Origin: Streptomyces sp. NBC_01478
GTDB lineage: Bacteria > Actinomycetota > Actinomycetes > Streptomycetales > Streptomycetaceae
Direction: 5' to 3'
NCBI RefSeq assembly: GCF_036227225.1
Contig: NZ_CP109444.1
Coordinates: 1,116,001-1,180,000 of the forward strand
DNA: 64,000 bases
In this document: piece after piece, positions 16,185 through 24,866 of the stretch
How the letters are laid out: each line of letters opens with the position of its first letter
Numbering within the stretch: position 1 is the first letter of the stretch
The notes under the pieces: model-generated
The model's database searches: none
What the model was told of the DNA's origin: nothing
The model's input: the letters and a program-made list of their open reading frames with translations, nothing else
Position numbers and translations under genes: made by a program

Positions 16185-17894
16185 TCAGCGGGTGACGAGG
16201 ACGTCGACGACGGCGGTGGTGCCCGCGGCCACGGCCTTGAGGGCACGCTCCAGCGCGGGCGCGAGAGCCTCGGGTGCGTCGACCGTCTCGGTGTGCATCC
16301 CGAACGGCTCGGCGAACGCGGCGAGTCGGGGCAGCCGGTGCAGATCGGTGCCGAGCCACTCACCCGTGTCGGCGGCGGCGCCCTCGGGGTAGAACCTGCG
16401 ATGGTTCATATTCATCGACTTGTAGACGCGGTTGTTGAACACCACGATCAGCAGCGGGAGTTCGTACGCGTTCGAGGCGTCGTACGACTGGATGACCGGG
16501 TTGTAGGTGAAGGCGCCGTCGCCGATGGTGAGGACCACCGGGCGTTCCTGGGCCGCGAGTTTGACGCCGAGGGCGACGGCGATGCCCTGGCCGAGGCCGC
16601 CCTGGACGTAGAAGTACGAGTCGGGGTCGGCCGTTTGGACATGGCGCTTCACGATACGGCTGTGGGTGATGGTCTCGTCGACGACGATCCCGTCCCTGCC
16701 CTCCAGCAGCCTTCGCAGCGTGGCCGCGACGAGCACCGGGTCGATGCCCTCGGCACCCTCGGCCTTCGTCTCGGCCTGGGTGATCGCCGCCTGCTCGGCC
16801 GCGAAGCGAGCCTCCTGCGCGGCCCCGCGCTCCGCCACGGCGGCCTCGTCGAGATCCTTCGCCCGCTTGGCCAACTGGCGCAGGGTGTTGGCGACGTTGC
16901 CTTCCAAGTACTTGTCGGCGAACAGGACTTGGTACACGACGTGCGGGCGCTGCGGCACCTCGTCGACGACGACGACAGTCGCCTTGGAAGGGCGGCGCGA
17001 CGGCGGGTAGAAGGGGGCGCGGCAGTTGACCAGAAGGATCAGGTCCGCCGTGTCCATCCACGGGCCGATGTCGCTGCCGGCGTGCAGCGGGTGGGTGCGC
17101 GGGAAGTTGCCGCAGACCGCCGAGTCGGGCTCGACGACGGGGATGTTCCACGCCTCGGCGAAGGCGACGAGGGCCTCGAAGCCGCCCGCCTCGCGCCCGG
17201 CGGTCTCCGTGACGATGACCGGGTTCTTCGCCTCGCGGATCAACTGGGCGACCGGGTCGACCTCTTCGGGCGAGCTGTGCGTGGAGCCCGGGGCCACGAT
17301 CGGCTTGGCCTCACGGCCGTCCCACTCCTCCAGCAGGATCTCCAGCGGGACGTTGAGGTACGCCGGTCCCGCCGGGGCCCGCCAGGCCAGTTCCGCCGCT
17401 CGCGTCACCATCGTAGGAAGGGTGTGGACGCTGGCGGCCTCGTTGGACCACTTGGTGAAGGGCTGCGCGATCTGGTGCGGGCCGCCGACGATGGACAGGT
17501 TGCGGTACCACTGGCCGCCCGGGTCCTGGCCGGGGCCGTCGCCGTACGTGGTGGACTCCGAGGAGCTGACCACCATCGGGACGCCCGCGAGCAGCGCCCC
17601 GTGCACGGCCATCGAACCCTGGAGCAGACCGGGGGCCGCGTGCAGGAGCACGCCCTGCGGCCGGCGCTTGACGAGTCCGTAGCCGGTGGCCATGCCGACG
17701 GCGACGGTCTCGTGGGTCAGGTCCAGGTACTGCGGGCAGGGCAGTCCGTCGCGATGGCGGCGGGCCAGGGACTCCCAGACGGGTGCCCACTCGGACCCCG
17801 ACGAGCAGAAGATGTAGTCGGCGCCGACGGCGTTGAAGGCGGTAACGAGAGCATCGCCGCCGTCGGCGCCCGGGGAGTTGGTGGTGTCGGTCAT
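16185..17894 (-). CDS. Thiamine pyrophosphate-dependent enzyme (acetolactate synthase/decarboxylase superfamily)
   Basis: A 569-residue ThDP enzyme with the usual three domains. The N-terminal catalytic Glu is in DLTHETVAVGMATGYG, and the cofactor/Mg motif begins at IGDGAFTYNP and ends at VVFNNRVYKSM. It probably decarboxylates a 2-oxoacid or forms a C-C bond from it; the closest broad group is acetolactate synthase/benzoylformate decarboxylase-like, but the specific reaction is not readable. It is encoded 13 bases after the amidohydrolase gene and before the Ldh-type dehydrogenase, suggesting a three-gene operon. Confidence 0.82.
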   Translation of the reverse strand: MTDTTNSPGADGGDALVTAFNAVGADYIFCSSGSEWAPVWESLARRHRDGLPCPQYLDLTHETVAVGMATGYGLVKRRPQGVLLHAAPGLLQGSMAVHGALLAGVPMVVSSSESTTYGDGPGQDPGGQWYRNLSIVGGPHQIAQPFTKWSNEAASVHTLPTMVTRAAELAWRAPAGPAYLNVPLEILLEEWDGREAKPIVAPGSTHSSPEEVDPVAQLIREAKNPVIVTETAGREAGGFEALVAFAEAWNIPVVEPDSAVCGNFPRTHPLHAGSDIGPWMDTADLILLVNCRAPFYPPSRRPSKATVVVVDEVPQRPHVVYQVLFADKYLEGNVANTLRQLAKRAKDLDEAAVAERGAAQEARFAAEQAAITQAETKAEGAEGIDPVLVAATLRRLLEGRDGIVVDETITHSRIVKRHVQTADPDSYFYVQGGLGQGIAVALGVKLAAQERPVVLTIGDGAFTYNPVIQSYDASNAYELPLLIVVFNNRVYKSMNMNHRRFYPEGAAADTGEWLGTDLHRLPRLAAFAEPFGMHTETVDAPEALAPALERALKAVAAGTTAVVDVLVTR

Positions 17895-17907
17895 CTCTCG
17901 TGTTTCC

Positions 17908-18768
17908 TCAGCCCTCGATCGGCCAGTTCAGGACCTCGGAGATTCCGCGGCCCATGATCCATTCAAGCTCCTCGGGCGTGAAGTCCCAGTGCTTGGTGAA
18001 CTGCTCGATCGTGTCGGTGTAGGTGATGCCGTGCCCGAGCAGCCGCGTGATGTCGGTGCCGTAGAAGCAGCGCCGCGGGCCCATCTTGTCGACCATCTCG
18101 CGGACGTACTTCTGGATGTTGTTGTTAGGGAACGGCTGCGTGGAGTAGCCCGGGAGCGCCGAGAGCTTCACGTAGATGTTCGGGTGGGCGGCGAGGTCGG
18201 CGGTCTCCGAGACCCAGTAGCCGATCGCGTCGTCGACGCAGCGGGCCATGATGCCCATGTGGTCGATGATGATCTTCAGCTCCGGGTGCTTGGCGGCGAT
18301 CTCGCCCAACTCCCGCTTCCAGATGGGCGCGTGGACCATCGTCGGCACGCGCAGCTCCTCGGCGATCGGCCAGTACCAGTCGTTGGTGCCGTCGATCATC
18401 CAGTTGCGGTCCTGCGGCCGGTGGAAGGTGAGGCGCGTGCCCTTCACATGCGGGTTCTGCGCGAAGTCCGCCAGCATCGCCTTGCCCTCTTCGGGCTTGT
18501 TCTGCGGGATGCGCGCCATGATCCCGAAGCGGTCCGGGTGCGCCTCGCAGGCCTCCAGGGCGTAGTCGATACGGTCGCCCTCCCAGGACGGCGGCAGGAT
18601 CAGGGCCCGGTTCACGCCGGCCTCGTCCATCAGCTCCAGGGCCTCCTCGTACGAGAAGGGGTCCTCGCGGTGTCCGTTGAGACGGATGCGCTCCCGCGCG
18701 CCCGGGACCCAGGGGCGGTCCGGGGTCTCTTCCTTCCAGATGTGGATCTGCGTGTCGACAACGAACAT
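17908..18768 (-). CDS. Amidohydrolase-2 family TIM-barrel protein
   Basis: A 286-residue metal-dependent barrel of the amidohydrolase-2 group (decarboxylases and lactonases such as ACMSD, LigI-like and PDC hydrolase). Visible are the N-terminal VVDTQIHIW strand, ALILPPSWEGD, KIIIDHMGIMAR with a metal-type His, and CFYGTDITRLL with the catalytic Asp. The first strand has a single His (HIW) instead of HxH, so the metal site may be altered. Likely hydrolyses a lactone or decarboxylates a ring-cleavage product. Followed 13 bases later by the TPP enzyme gene. Confidence 0.8.
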   Translation of the reverse strand: MFVVDTQIHIWKEETPDRPWVPGARERIRLNGHREDPFSYEEALELMDEAGVNRALILPPSWEGDRIDYALEACEAHPDRFGIMARIPQNKPEEGKAMLADFAQNPHVKGTRLTFHRPQDRNWMIDGTNDWYWPIAEELRVPTMVHAPIWKRELGEIAAKHPELKIIIDHMGIMARCVDDAIGYWVSETADLAAHPNIYVKLSALPGYSTQPFPNNNIQKYVREMVDKMGPRRCFYGTDITRLLGHGITYTDTIEQFTKHWDFTPEELEWIMGRGISEVLNWPIEG

Positions 18769-18889
18769 GTCCGGAACTCTTTCTCTCGAAGGTCTTTACG
18801 GAAGGAACGCTAGGCGGGCGAAGAGGCCTTGCCGAGCGCTGGGAGTGCAAGCAGTAGTTGCGCGAAACACCGCTGTACGCAGGGCATTC

Positions 18890-20098
18890 TCAGTGTGCGG
18901 ACGAGGCGCTGAACGCCGCGTCGACGATGTGCTCGGCGATCGCCATCGAGGCGGTGGCGGCCGGCGAGGGCGCGTTGCGGACAGCCGTGATCCGGCCGAC
19001 CTGGTGGATGCGGAAGTCGTCCACGAGCGTGCCGTCGGGATCCAGCGCCTGCGCCCGGACGCCCGCCCCGCCGCGTACGACGTCGGAGACGCCGACACCG
19101 GGGACGTACGACTTCGCGTCCTTCATGAAGGCCTTCGCGGACAGCGAGCCGCGGTACTCCTTGATGCCGGTCCGCCAGTGCTGGGCGGCCATCTTCCAGG
19201 AGCCGGGGTAGGCGGCGAGTCCGGCGAGGTCCCTCAGGGAGAAGCGGCCGAGCTTGTAGCCCTCCCGGGCCAGGGCCAGGACGGCGTTCGGGCCGACCTC
19301 GACGCTGCCGTCGACACGCGGGGTGAAGTGCACGCCGAGGAACGGGTAACGGGGGTCCGGCACCGGGTAGATGAGCCCGCGCACCAGGTGCGTGCGCTCC
19401 GGCTTGAGGAGCATGTACTCGCCCCGGAACGGGATGATCTTCGGTTCCTTCTTGTCCTGCGCGAGCTTCGCCACGGCGTCGGAGTGCAGGCCCGCGCAGA
19501 GGATGAGCCGGTCGACCCTGACACGCTCCTGCCCCGACGCGACCTCGATGCCGCCCGGCACATTGGTGATGGACGTGACCGGGAAGCCGAGTCTCACCTC
19601 GCCGCCGGAGGCCTCGATGTCCTTGGCGAACTCCCGCGCGATCGCCGGGTAGTCGGTGATCGCGGTGCGCGGGGAGTGCAGGGCCGCGATGCCGCCGGCG
19701 TGCGGCTCCAGTTCCTTGATCTCGTCCTTGGAGATCTTGCGGAGTTCGGGCACGTGGTTGTTCCTGGCCCGCTCGTAGAGGTTCTCCATCCGGCCCAACT
19801 CGTCCTGGCGCACGGCCACGACGAGCTTGCCGATCTCGTCGTACGGCAGCCCGCGGTCCTGGCAGTACTCACGCAGGATCGATACGCCTCGTACGCACAG
19901 GTCGGCCTTGAGACTGCCCGGCGCGTAGTAGATGCCGGCGTGCACGACGCCGGAGTTGTGGCCGGTCTGGTGGACGGCGACCTCGTGTTCCTTCTCCAGG
20001 ACCACGACCCGGGTGCCGGGACGGCGCAGGGCGATCTCACGGGCGGTGGCCAGGCCCACGATGCCGGCGCCGACGATGCCGATCGTCTCGTCAGCCAT
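18890..20098 (-). CDS. lhgO: L-2-hydroxyglutarate oxidase-like FAD enzyme
   Basis: FAD-dependent oxidase of 402 residues of the LhgO/DAO family. The dinucleotide-binding motif is GIVGAGIVGLATAREI at the start; the LhgO-type segments VAVHQTGHNSGVVHAGIYYAPGS and VHFTPRVDGSVEVGPNA are well kept. It would oxidise L-2-hydroxyglutarate or a similar 2-hydroxydiacid to the 2-oxo acid at the membrane face. ATG 20098 is chosen because AGGAGG lies six bases upstream; ATG 20104 abuts the same site. Belongs to the island's central-intermediate end, 33 bases after the aldehyde dehydrogenase gene. Confidence 0.85.
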   Translation of the reverse strand: MADETIGIVGAGIVGLATAREIALRRPGTRVVVLEKEHEVAVHQTGHNSGVVHAGIYYAPGSLKADLCVRGVSILREYCQDRGLPYDEIGKLVVAVRQDELGRMENLYERARNNHVPELRKISKDEIKELEPHAGGIAALHSPRTAITDYPAIAREFAKDIEASGGEVRLGFPVTSITNVPGGIEVASGQERVRVDRLILCAGLHSDAVAKLAQDKKEPKIIPFRGEYMLLKPERTHLVRGLIYPVPDPRYPFLGVHFTPRVDGSVEVGPNAVLALAREGYKLGRFSLRDLAGLAAYPGSWKMAAQHWRTGIKEYRGSLSAKAFMKDAKSYVPGVGVSDVVRGGAGVRAQALDPDGTLVDDFRIHQVGRITAVRNAPSPAATASMAIAEHIVDAAFSASSAH

Positions 20099-20131
20099 CG
20101 GCATCCTCCTCTCTCTGTCCTACTGAATTGC

Positions 20132-21580
20132 TCACGCGCCGAAGTGGATGGCGACGGTCTTGACGCGGGTGGAGAAGCGCAGGACCTCGTCGCCCTGCTC
20201 CTTGTAGCCCGTGCCGGAGTCGTGGAAGCCGCCGAAGGGCAGGTGCACGTCCCAGCCGGGGGTGGTGGCGTTGACGGCGATCTGCCCGCACTCGGCCTCG
20301 TCCGCGAAGCGGTACGCGGAGGCGAGGTCGCGGGTGAACACGGCGGCGGCCAGGCCGAAATCGGAGTCGTTCACGGCCTCCACCGCCTGCCCGAAGTCGT
20401 CCACGGCGCGCACGGCGAGGACCGGTCCGAAGACCTCCTCGCGCCAGATCGCCGTCTCGGCGGTGACGTCGGCGAGCACGGTCGGCTGGACGAAGCAGCC
20501 GTGCGCACGGTCGCCCTCGGTGTCCGCGCTGCCGCCGGTGAGGACGGTGGCGCCCTGTTCCACGGCCCCCGCGAGGTGGGCGAGGACGCTGTCGCGCTGC
20601 TTCGGGCTGGAGAGCGGGCACAGGGTGGTCGCCGGGTCGCTGCCCGGGCCGACCTTCAGCGCCTCGACCTCGGCGACCAGGAGCCGGGTGAACTCGTCGT
20701 ACACCGGCCGCTCGACAACGACCCGGCTGGTGGCGGTGCAGCGCTGTCCGGCCTGTCCGAAGGAAGCGGCCACGACGGTCTTCGCGGCGAACGGCAGGTC
20801 GGCGTCCTTGAGCACGACGGAGGCGTTCTTGCCGCCGAGTTCGCCCTGGAAGCGGACGTTGCGGTCGGCGAGACGGCGGCGGATGCGGTTGCCCACCTCG
20901 TTCGACCCGGTGAAGGTGATGCCGACGATGCGCGGGTCGTCGAGGAGCGCCTCCTCGATCTCGGCGGTGCGGCCCGTGACCACGTTCAGGACCCCGGCGG
21001 GCAGTCCGGCGTCGTGCAGGGCGCGGGCGAAGTGCAGGCCCGACAACGGTGTCTCGGTGGCCGGCTTGAACACGGCCGCGTTTCCGGTGGCGAGCAGCGG
21101 GGCGAGCTTGCGGGCCGGGGTGATCAGCGGGTCGTTCCAGGGGCTGATCACGAGGATCACGCCGATCGGTTCGCGCTGGGTGTGCACGCGGGTGTTGGGG
21201 CGGGCGTCGTGCAGGAGGGTGCCGTAGCCCTGGCGGGCCAGGCCCGCGTAGTAGTCGAGGAAGTCGGCCGCCTTGAGGGTCTCGCCGCGGGCCTCGGCCC
21301 CGGTCTTGCCGTTCTCGGCGGTGACGTCGGCGGCGATCTCGTCGACCCGCTCGCGGATCAGCCGGGCCGCCTCGGTGAAGACGCGGGCGCGCTCGAAGGG
21401 GCTGGTGCGCTTCCATACGGCGAAGCCGCGCTCGGCGTGGTCGTAGGCGCGGGTGACGTCCTTGGCGGCGAGGGCGGGGATGCGCGCGAGGGGGGTGCGG
21501 ACGTCGGCGGGATTCTGTACCTCGATCCACTCGCCGGTCGCCACCCACTCTCCACCGGAGAGGGTTTCCAGGCTTCGCAT
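20132..21580 (-). CDS. Aldehyde dehydrogenase (NAD(P)+), BADH-like
   Basis: A 482-residue aldehyde dehydrogenase. The NAD site VISPWNDPLITPARKLAPLLATGN, active-site Glu in FQGELGGKNA and catalytic Cys in FGQAGQRCTATSR are all present, and the length is normal. It oxidises an aldehyde to the acid in the cytoplasm. ATG 21580 has GGAAG nine bases upstream; an open frame continues upstream but lacks coding character. It is the first gene of the sub-operon ending with the Ldh gene at 15084, and faces a divergent monooxygenase gene. Confidence 0.9.
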   Translation of the reverse strand: MRSLETLSGGEWVATGEWIEVQNPADVRTPLARIPALAAKDVTRAYDHAERGFAVWKRTSPFERARVFTEAARLIRERVDEIAADVTAENGKTGAEARGETLKAADFLDYYAGLARQGYGTLLHDARPNTRVHTQREPIGVILVISPWNDPLITPARKLAPLLATGNAAVFKPATETPLSGLHFARALHDAGLPAGVLNVVTGRTAEIEEALLDDPRIVGITFTGSNEVGNRIRRRLADRNVRFQGELGGKNASVVLKDADLPFAAKTVVAASFGQAGQRCTATSRVVVERPVYDEFTRLLVAEVEALKVGPGSDPATTLCPLSSPKQRDSVLAHLAGAVEQGATVLTGGSADTEGDRAHGCFVQPTVLADVTAETAIWREEVFGPVLAVRAVDDFGQAVEAVNDSDFGLAAAVFTRDLASAYRFADEAECGQIAVNATTPGWDVHLPFGGFHDSGTGYKEQGDEVLRFSTRVKTVAIHFGA

Positions 21581-21791
21581 GAAGATCACTTCCTTCGTCC
21601 GCCGCGGTGCGGGTCCGCGGTCTGCACAGTCAGCGGCCACAGTGGGCCGAATGCGACAACACACCAAGTGAGGGCGGTGCCACCAGTCCCGCGGAGGCAG
21701 GCATTGCTTGCGCCGCGCGCAGGTCGGCCGAGGGTTGATCCGTGCTGGAATCGGCAGGCCGGACGGCATGTGCCACGACGCCGGGAGCCGG

Positions 21792-21830
21792 GGATCCGCT
21801 GAGGATCCGATTGAGGATTCGTTGAGGAGA
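21792..21830 (+). repeat. GAGGAT micro-repeats before the ABM monooxygenase gene
   Basis: GGATCCG, GGATCCG, GGATTCG and GGAGA begin at 21792, 21803, 21815 and 21826, that is 11-12 bases apart. The last unit doubles as the ribosome binding site of the downstream gene. Low complexity by slippage or a phased binding site are both possible. Confidence 0.45.
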
Positions 21831-21838
21831 GACACGAC

Positions 21839-22126
21839 ATGGCCTACGCAGTCATCGCCCGCTACTTCTGCGAGCCCGCCGACGAGGCCACGGTGCGGGC
21901 CGCGTTGCTGAAGGTGCGCGAGCAGACCCGTGCCGAGCCGGGGAACCTGGCGTACGAGGTGCACGCCGAGGCGGACGTACCGGGGAGTTTCGTGCTGTAC
22001 GAGCAGTACGCCGACCGGGACGGTTTCGACGCGCACAAGGCGGCCGACCACTTCGACGAGCTGATCGTGCGGACGATCTGGCCACTGCTGACCGACCGCA
22101 AGGTGACCTTCGCCGAGGTCCTCTGA
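21839..22126 (+). CDS. Antibiotic biosynthesis monooxygenase (ABM) domain protein
   Basis: A 95-residue single-domain ferredoxin-like protein of the ABM/YgiN family (MAYAVIARYFCEPADEATVR..., EPGNLAYEVHAE, FVLYEQYADRDGFDAHKAADHF). Such dimers act as cofactor-free monooxygenases on quinol-type compounds or as enzymes that protect against reactive quinones. GAGGAG is placed nine bases before the ATG. It is the only rightward gene inside the otherwise leftward 15-33 kb island and is followed by a hairpin shared with the convergent MetE-like gene. Confidence 0.85.
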   Translation: MAYAVIARYFCEPADEATVRAALLKVREQTRAEPGNLAYEVHAEADVPGSFVLYEQYADRDGFDAHKAADHFDELIVRTIWPLLTDRKVTFAEVL

Positions 22127-22135
22127 CGAACCCCG

Positions 22136-22163
22136 CCGGGAAGCGTGTCGCAGCGCTTCCCGG
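22136..22163. terminator. Convergent terminator hairpin
   Basis: CCGGGAAGCG (22136-22145) and CGCTTCCCGG (22154-22163) form a perfect 10-bp stem with an 8-base loop, between the stops of the rightward ABM gene and the leftward MetE-like gene. Confidence 0.8.
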
Positions 22164-22177
22164 CCCGTCCGTCCCCG

Positions 22178-23206
22178 TCAGAACTCGTTGCCCCAGACAT
22201 ACCGGGCGACCGTCTCCACCAGCTCGATCTTCCGGCGCTGTTCCTCGGTGGTCAGCAGCGGCCGGCTCGCCACGTCGGCGAAGCCCCGGGACGGTGCTAC
22301 GGCCCCGTCCTCCAGGTCCTTGAACTCGCCCACCGCGTCGAGCCCGGCCATCACCGTGTCGATGTCCTCCAGCGCGGGCACGGTCGCGTCGACGACCCCC
22401 AGGCAGAAGTCACGGCCCTCCGGCAGGGCCTTGACCAGGGCGAGTTCGGCCGGGGTGCCCTGGTCGAAGGGCAGGATCCAGCGGTCGGCGCCGATCGTGC
22501 CGTAGAGCTTCTCGGCGCGGGCCCAGTCCACCGCGGCCGGGGCGACCGGGCCGGGAGCCACGCCGATCCGTACGCCTTCGGGGCGCTCGTCCAGGCGTAC
22601 CGCCAGGGCGTCGACGGCGAGGGCGTCCTCGAAGGAGAGCGCGCCGGGGTCGGCCGGGTCGGTGGCCAACTGGCCCAGCAGGAGAGGGTTGTTGAGCTGG
22701 ATCAGGCGTACGCCCCTGGAGACCAGCAGCTCGATCTCGGCGAGGACGATCTCCGCGAGCGCCTCCCCCAACTCCCGTGCGGAGGACGGGCCGTGGCCGG
22801 GCCTGAAGGTGGTCGCCGCGAGGTACGCGGGCGAGGGCAGCGAGGCCTTCGGGGCGATCACCGTCAGCTCGGTGAGGCGTGCCGCCCAGTCCGCGAGCAG
22901 CGGGCCGTTGGCCTTCGGGAGGGACTCCGCGACCCAGCGCACCAGGCCGTCGGCGTCGGTCTCGTCCGTGCGCCGGAAACCCGACACCCCGTCAAAGACC
23001 GCGCTGCGGAAGTCTTCCCGGGGGAAGTCGCCGTCGGTGACGACGGTGGAGCGCAGCTTGCGCTGGAGGACGACCGCGTCCTTGACCGCCTGGAGTTCCG
23101 CCTCCTTCAGCGCCTCGGGGTCTCCGGCGGCGCGGGCGGCGGTCAGTTCGGCGGGGCGGACCAGGCTGCCCTGGTGGTCGATGCGGTAGTTGAACGTGTC
23201 CGCCAT
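22178..23206 (-). CDS. MetE-like (cobalamin-independent methionine synthase C-terminal) protein lacking zinc ligands
   Basis: A 342-residue protein of the single-domain MetE-like group, seen in NYRIDHQGSLVRPAELTAA, STVVTDGDFPRED and the late FCLGVVDATVPALEDID block. The parts that bind zinc and homocysteine in MetE are not conserved: the HxC strand reads VRIGVAPGPVAP, and the usual IDEP block reads IQLNNPLLL. It is therefore unlikely to be a normal methionine synthase and may be a methyltransferase or lyase with another substrate, perhaps demethylating a methoxylated compound in the island. ATG 23206 is four bases after the HbpS-like gene. Confidence 0.7.
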   Translation of the reverse strand: MADTFNYRIDHQGSLVRPAELTAARAAGDPEALKEAELQAVKDAVVLQRKLRSTVVTDGDFPREDFRSAVFDGVSGFRRTDETDADGLVRWVAESLPKANGPLLADWAARLTELTVIAPKASLPSPAYLAATTFRPGHGPSSARELGEALAEIVLAEIELLVSRGVRLIQLNNPLLLGQLATDPADPGALSFEDALAVDALAVRLDERPEGVRIGVAPGPVAPAAVDWARAEKLYGTIGADRWILPFDQGTPAELALVKALPEGRDFCLGVVDATVPALEDIDTVMAGLDAVGEFKDLEDGAVAPSRGFADVASRPLLTTEEQRRKIELVETVARYVWGNEF

Positions 23207-23209
23207 GAG

Positions 23210-23686
23210 TTATGCGTCCTTTCCGGACGAGGCCGGCTTGCCCGCGACGCCCCAGGCGGCGAACTCGAGTTCGTAGCCGAGGGAGGCGAGGACCTCTTCG
23301 GCGATCTGCTGGTCCTCGTCGGCGGTGCCGCCGGCGATGCCGAGGCCGCCGATGATCTCGCCGTCCTTCTTGATGGTGAGGCTGCCCTCGGTGGCCATGA
23401 TCGGCATGGCGGCGCCCGGGAGTTGGGACAGTTGGGAGAAGAAGACGGGCTGGCTCTCCTGCCACTTCTTCAGCATCTTGCCGGGCCGCTGCATGATGGC
23501 CGCCGTGTACGCCTTGGCGCGGGCGATGTCCGGGGTGAGCGGGCGGGCGCCGTCCGGGCGGCGGATGGCGATGGGGAAGCCCCCCGCGTCCACCACGGCG
23601 ACGCTGACCGCCTTCCCGATCGACTGGGCGCGCTTGTGGGCGGCGTCGATGATCTCCTCGGCGGCGTCCAGGGTGAGGCTGCTCAT
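23210..23686 (-). CDS. GlcG/HbpS (DUF336) family heme- or cobalamin-related protein
   Basis: A 158-residue protein of the GlcG/HbpS family (LTLDAAEEIIDAAHKRAQSIGKAVSVAVVDAGGFPIAIRRPDGARP, then EGSLTIKKDGEIIGGLGIAGGTADEDQQIAEEVLA). HbpS of Streptomyces binds heme outside the cell; this copy has no signal peptide and so is probably cytoplasmic. GlcG-type proteins recur in 2-hydroxyacid and aromatic catabolic operons with no agreed reaction. Its start overlaps the end of the hydrolase gene by ATGA. Confidence 0.82.
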   Translation of the reverse strand: MSSLTLDAAEEIIDAAHKRAQSIGKAVSVAVVDAGGFPIAIRRPDGARPLTPDIARAKAYTAAIMQRPGKMLKKWQESQPVFFSQLSQLPGAAMPIMATEGSLTIKKDGEIIGGLGIAGGTADEDQQIAEEVLASLGYELEFAAWGVAGKPASSGKDA

Positions 23687-24468
23687 GCTGCTTCCTTCGG
23701 TGCGGTGAGGGTGCGGCGCAGGTGGGCGACGGCGGCGTTGTACTTCTCGGGCGTCTCCCAGTACATGGAGTGCGGGGCGTCCGGGACGATCTCCAGGTGC
23801 GAGCCCGCCAGCAGTTCGTGGGCGCGGGTCACGGTCTTCACGCTGAGCACCGCGTCCTTCTCGCCCGCGAGGAAGGCGACCTTGACGCCCGAGGCCCGGA
23901 TGTCGTCCAGGGACGGGCCGTTGGTGTCGAGGTTGCGCAGGTCCTGCATCTTGGCGACGTTGAAGGTGCCCATCTGCTGGAAGAGGAAGGTGAGGTCGGC
24001 CCGCTCCTGCTGGAACCCCTTCGTCAACAGGCGGTCGATGACCGGCAGTTTGACGGCCTCGGCGCGGTCGGCGGCGGCGAGTTCCTTCAGTTCGGGGTGG
24101 CTGATGCCGCCCAGCGAGTGGCCGAGCACGACGGAGCCGACCCGCTCGGGCCGCAGCAGTCCGGCACGCAGGGCGGCGACGGAGCCGATGGACTGGCCGA
24201 CGAGCATGGCGTCGGTCAAGCCCTCTTGGTCCAGTACGGCTACGACGTCACCGGGAAAGTCCTGGCCGTCGAACTGGGGCATGGACGAGTCGGACTTGCC
24301 GAAACCGCGCAGGTCCACGGTGACGACCGTGAACTCCTCGCGCAGTGCGGCCACTTGCTGCCACCAGGCGGCGTGGTGGCCGCCGCTGCCGTGCACGAAC
24401 AGGATCGCCGGACCGCTGCCGTGGCGCTCGTAGTAGATGGAGATGCCGTCGGAGTCGGCGATGGGCAT
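23683..24468 (-). CDS. Alpha/beta hydrolase (meta-cleavage hydrolase-like)
   Basis: A 261-residue alpha/beta hydrolase. Oxyanion HGSGG in ILFVHGSGGHHAAW, nucleophile GQSIG in MLVGQSIGSVAALRAG, acid in FLAGEKDAVLS and His in DAPHSMYWETPEK. The fold and operon (extradiol dioxygenase and FAH-family enzyme) suggest hydrolysis of a C-C bond in a meta-cleavage product or of a lactone; an esterase or haloperoxidase-like role is also possible. ATG 24468 has AGGAG upstream. Confidence 0.82.
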   Translation of the reverse strand: MPIADSDGISIYYERHGSGPAILFVHGSGGHHAAWWQQVAALREEFTVVTVDLRGFGKSDSSMPQFDGQDFPGDVVAVLDQEGLTDAMLVGQSIGSVAALRAGLLRPERVGSVVLGHSLGGISHPELKELAAADRAEAVKLPVIDRLLTKGFQQERADLTFLFQQMGTFNVAKMQDLRNLDTNGPSLDDIRASGVKVAFLAGEKDAVLSVKTVTRAHELLAGSHLEIVPDAPHSMYWETPEKYNAAVAHLRRTLTAPKEAA

Positions 24469-24494
24469 GGGGGTGAACTCCTGTACGCGCGGGA

Positions 24495-24866
24495 TCAGTT
24501 GGGGCGGCGACCGTGGAAGACGAGCTCGATCATGGTGTGGTCGGGGTCGTGGATGTAGCAGAACTTCGACTGGTTCTCGGGCCGTTCGATCGGCCGGGTG
24601 TGGCGGATGCCCAGGTCCGTGATGTGGGCGAGGAACTCGTCCCAGTCGTCGACCTCGACGGCGAAGTGATAGGGCGCCATGCGCTCCATCTCCTCGACCG
24701 GCGTGAAGTGGAGGTCGAAGTTGCCGCGGGTCATCAGCACCACACGGGAGTTGGACTTGGGCATGATGCGCTTCATCCCGAAGACCTTCGTGTACCACTC
24801 GGCGGTCCGGTCGGGGTCGGTGGTGGGGAAGTTGACGTGGTGGATGTAGCGGGGTGCGCTGCTCAT
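24495..24866 (-). CDS. VOC superfamily (glyoxalase/dioxygenase) small protein
   Basis: A single-unit VOC protein of 123 residues: YIHHVNFPTTDPDRTAEWYTKVFGMK, FDLHFTPVEE, YHFAVEVDDW and DPDHTMIELVFHG. The paired beta-alpha-beta modules and metal-type His/Glu positions (HHVNF, HFAVEV, IELVF) fit a glyoxalase-like or isomerase/lyase role on a pathway intermediate. ATG 24866 overlaps the stop of the FAH-family gene by ATGA. The frame runs open far upstream in antisense of coding sequence, which is an artefact of GC content. Confidence 0.8.
   Translation of the reverse strand: MSSAPRYIHHVNFPTTDPDRTAEWYTKVFGMKRIMPKSNSRVVLMTRGNFDLHFTPVEEMERMAPYHFAVEVDDWDEFLAHITDLGIRHTRPIERPENQSKFCYIHDPDHTMIELVFHGRRPN

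Noticed and set aside
14367..17957. A rightward open frame of almost 1200 codons
   Set aside because: It lies antisense to three well-supported genes; its Arg/Gly/Val-rich translation has no recognisable domain. Such frames come from the GC bias at third codon positions.
18677..21802. A rightward open frame of over 1000 codons
   Set aside because: Antisense to the LhgO-like and aldehyde dehydrogenase genes, with no domain and low-complexity translation.
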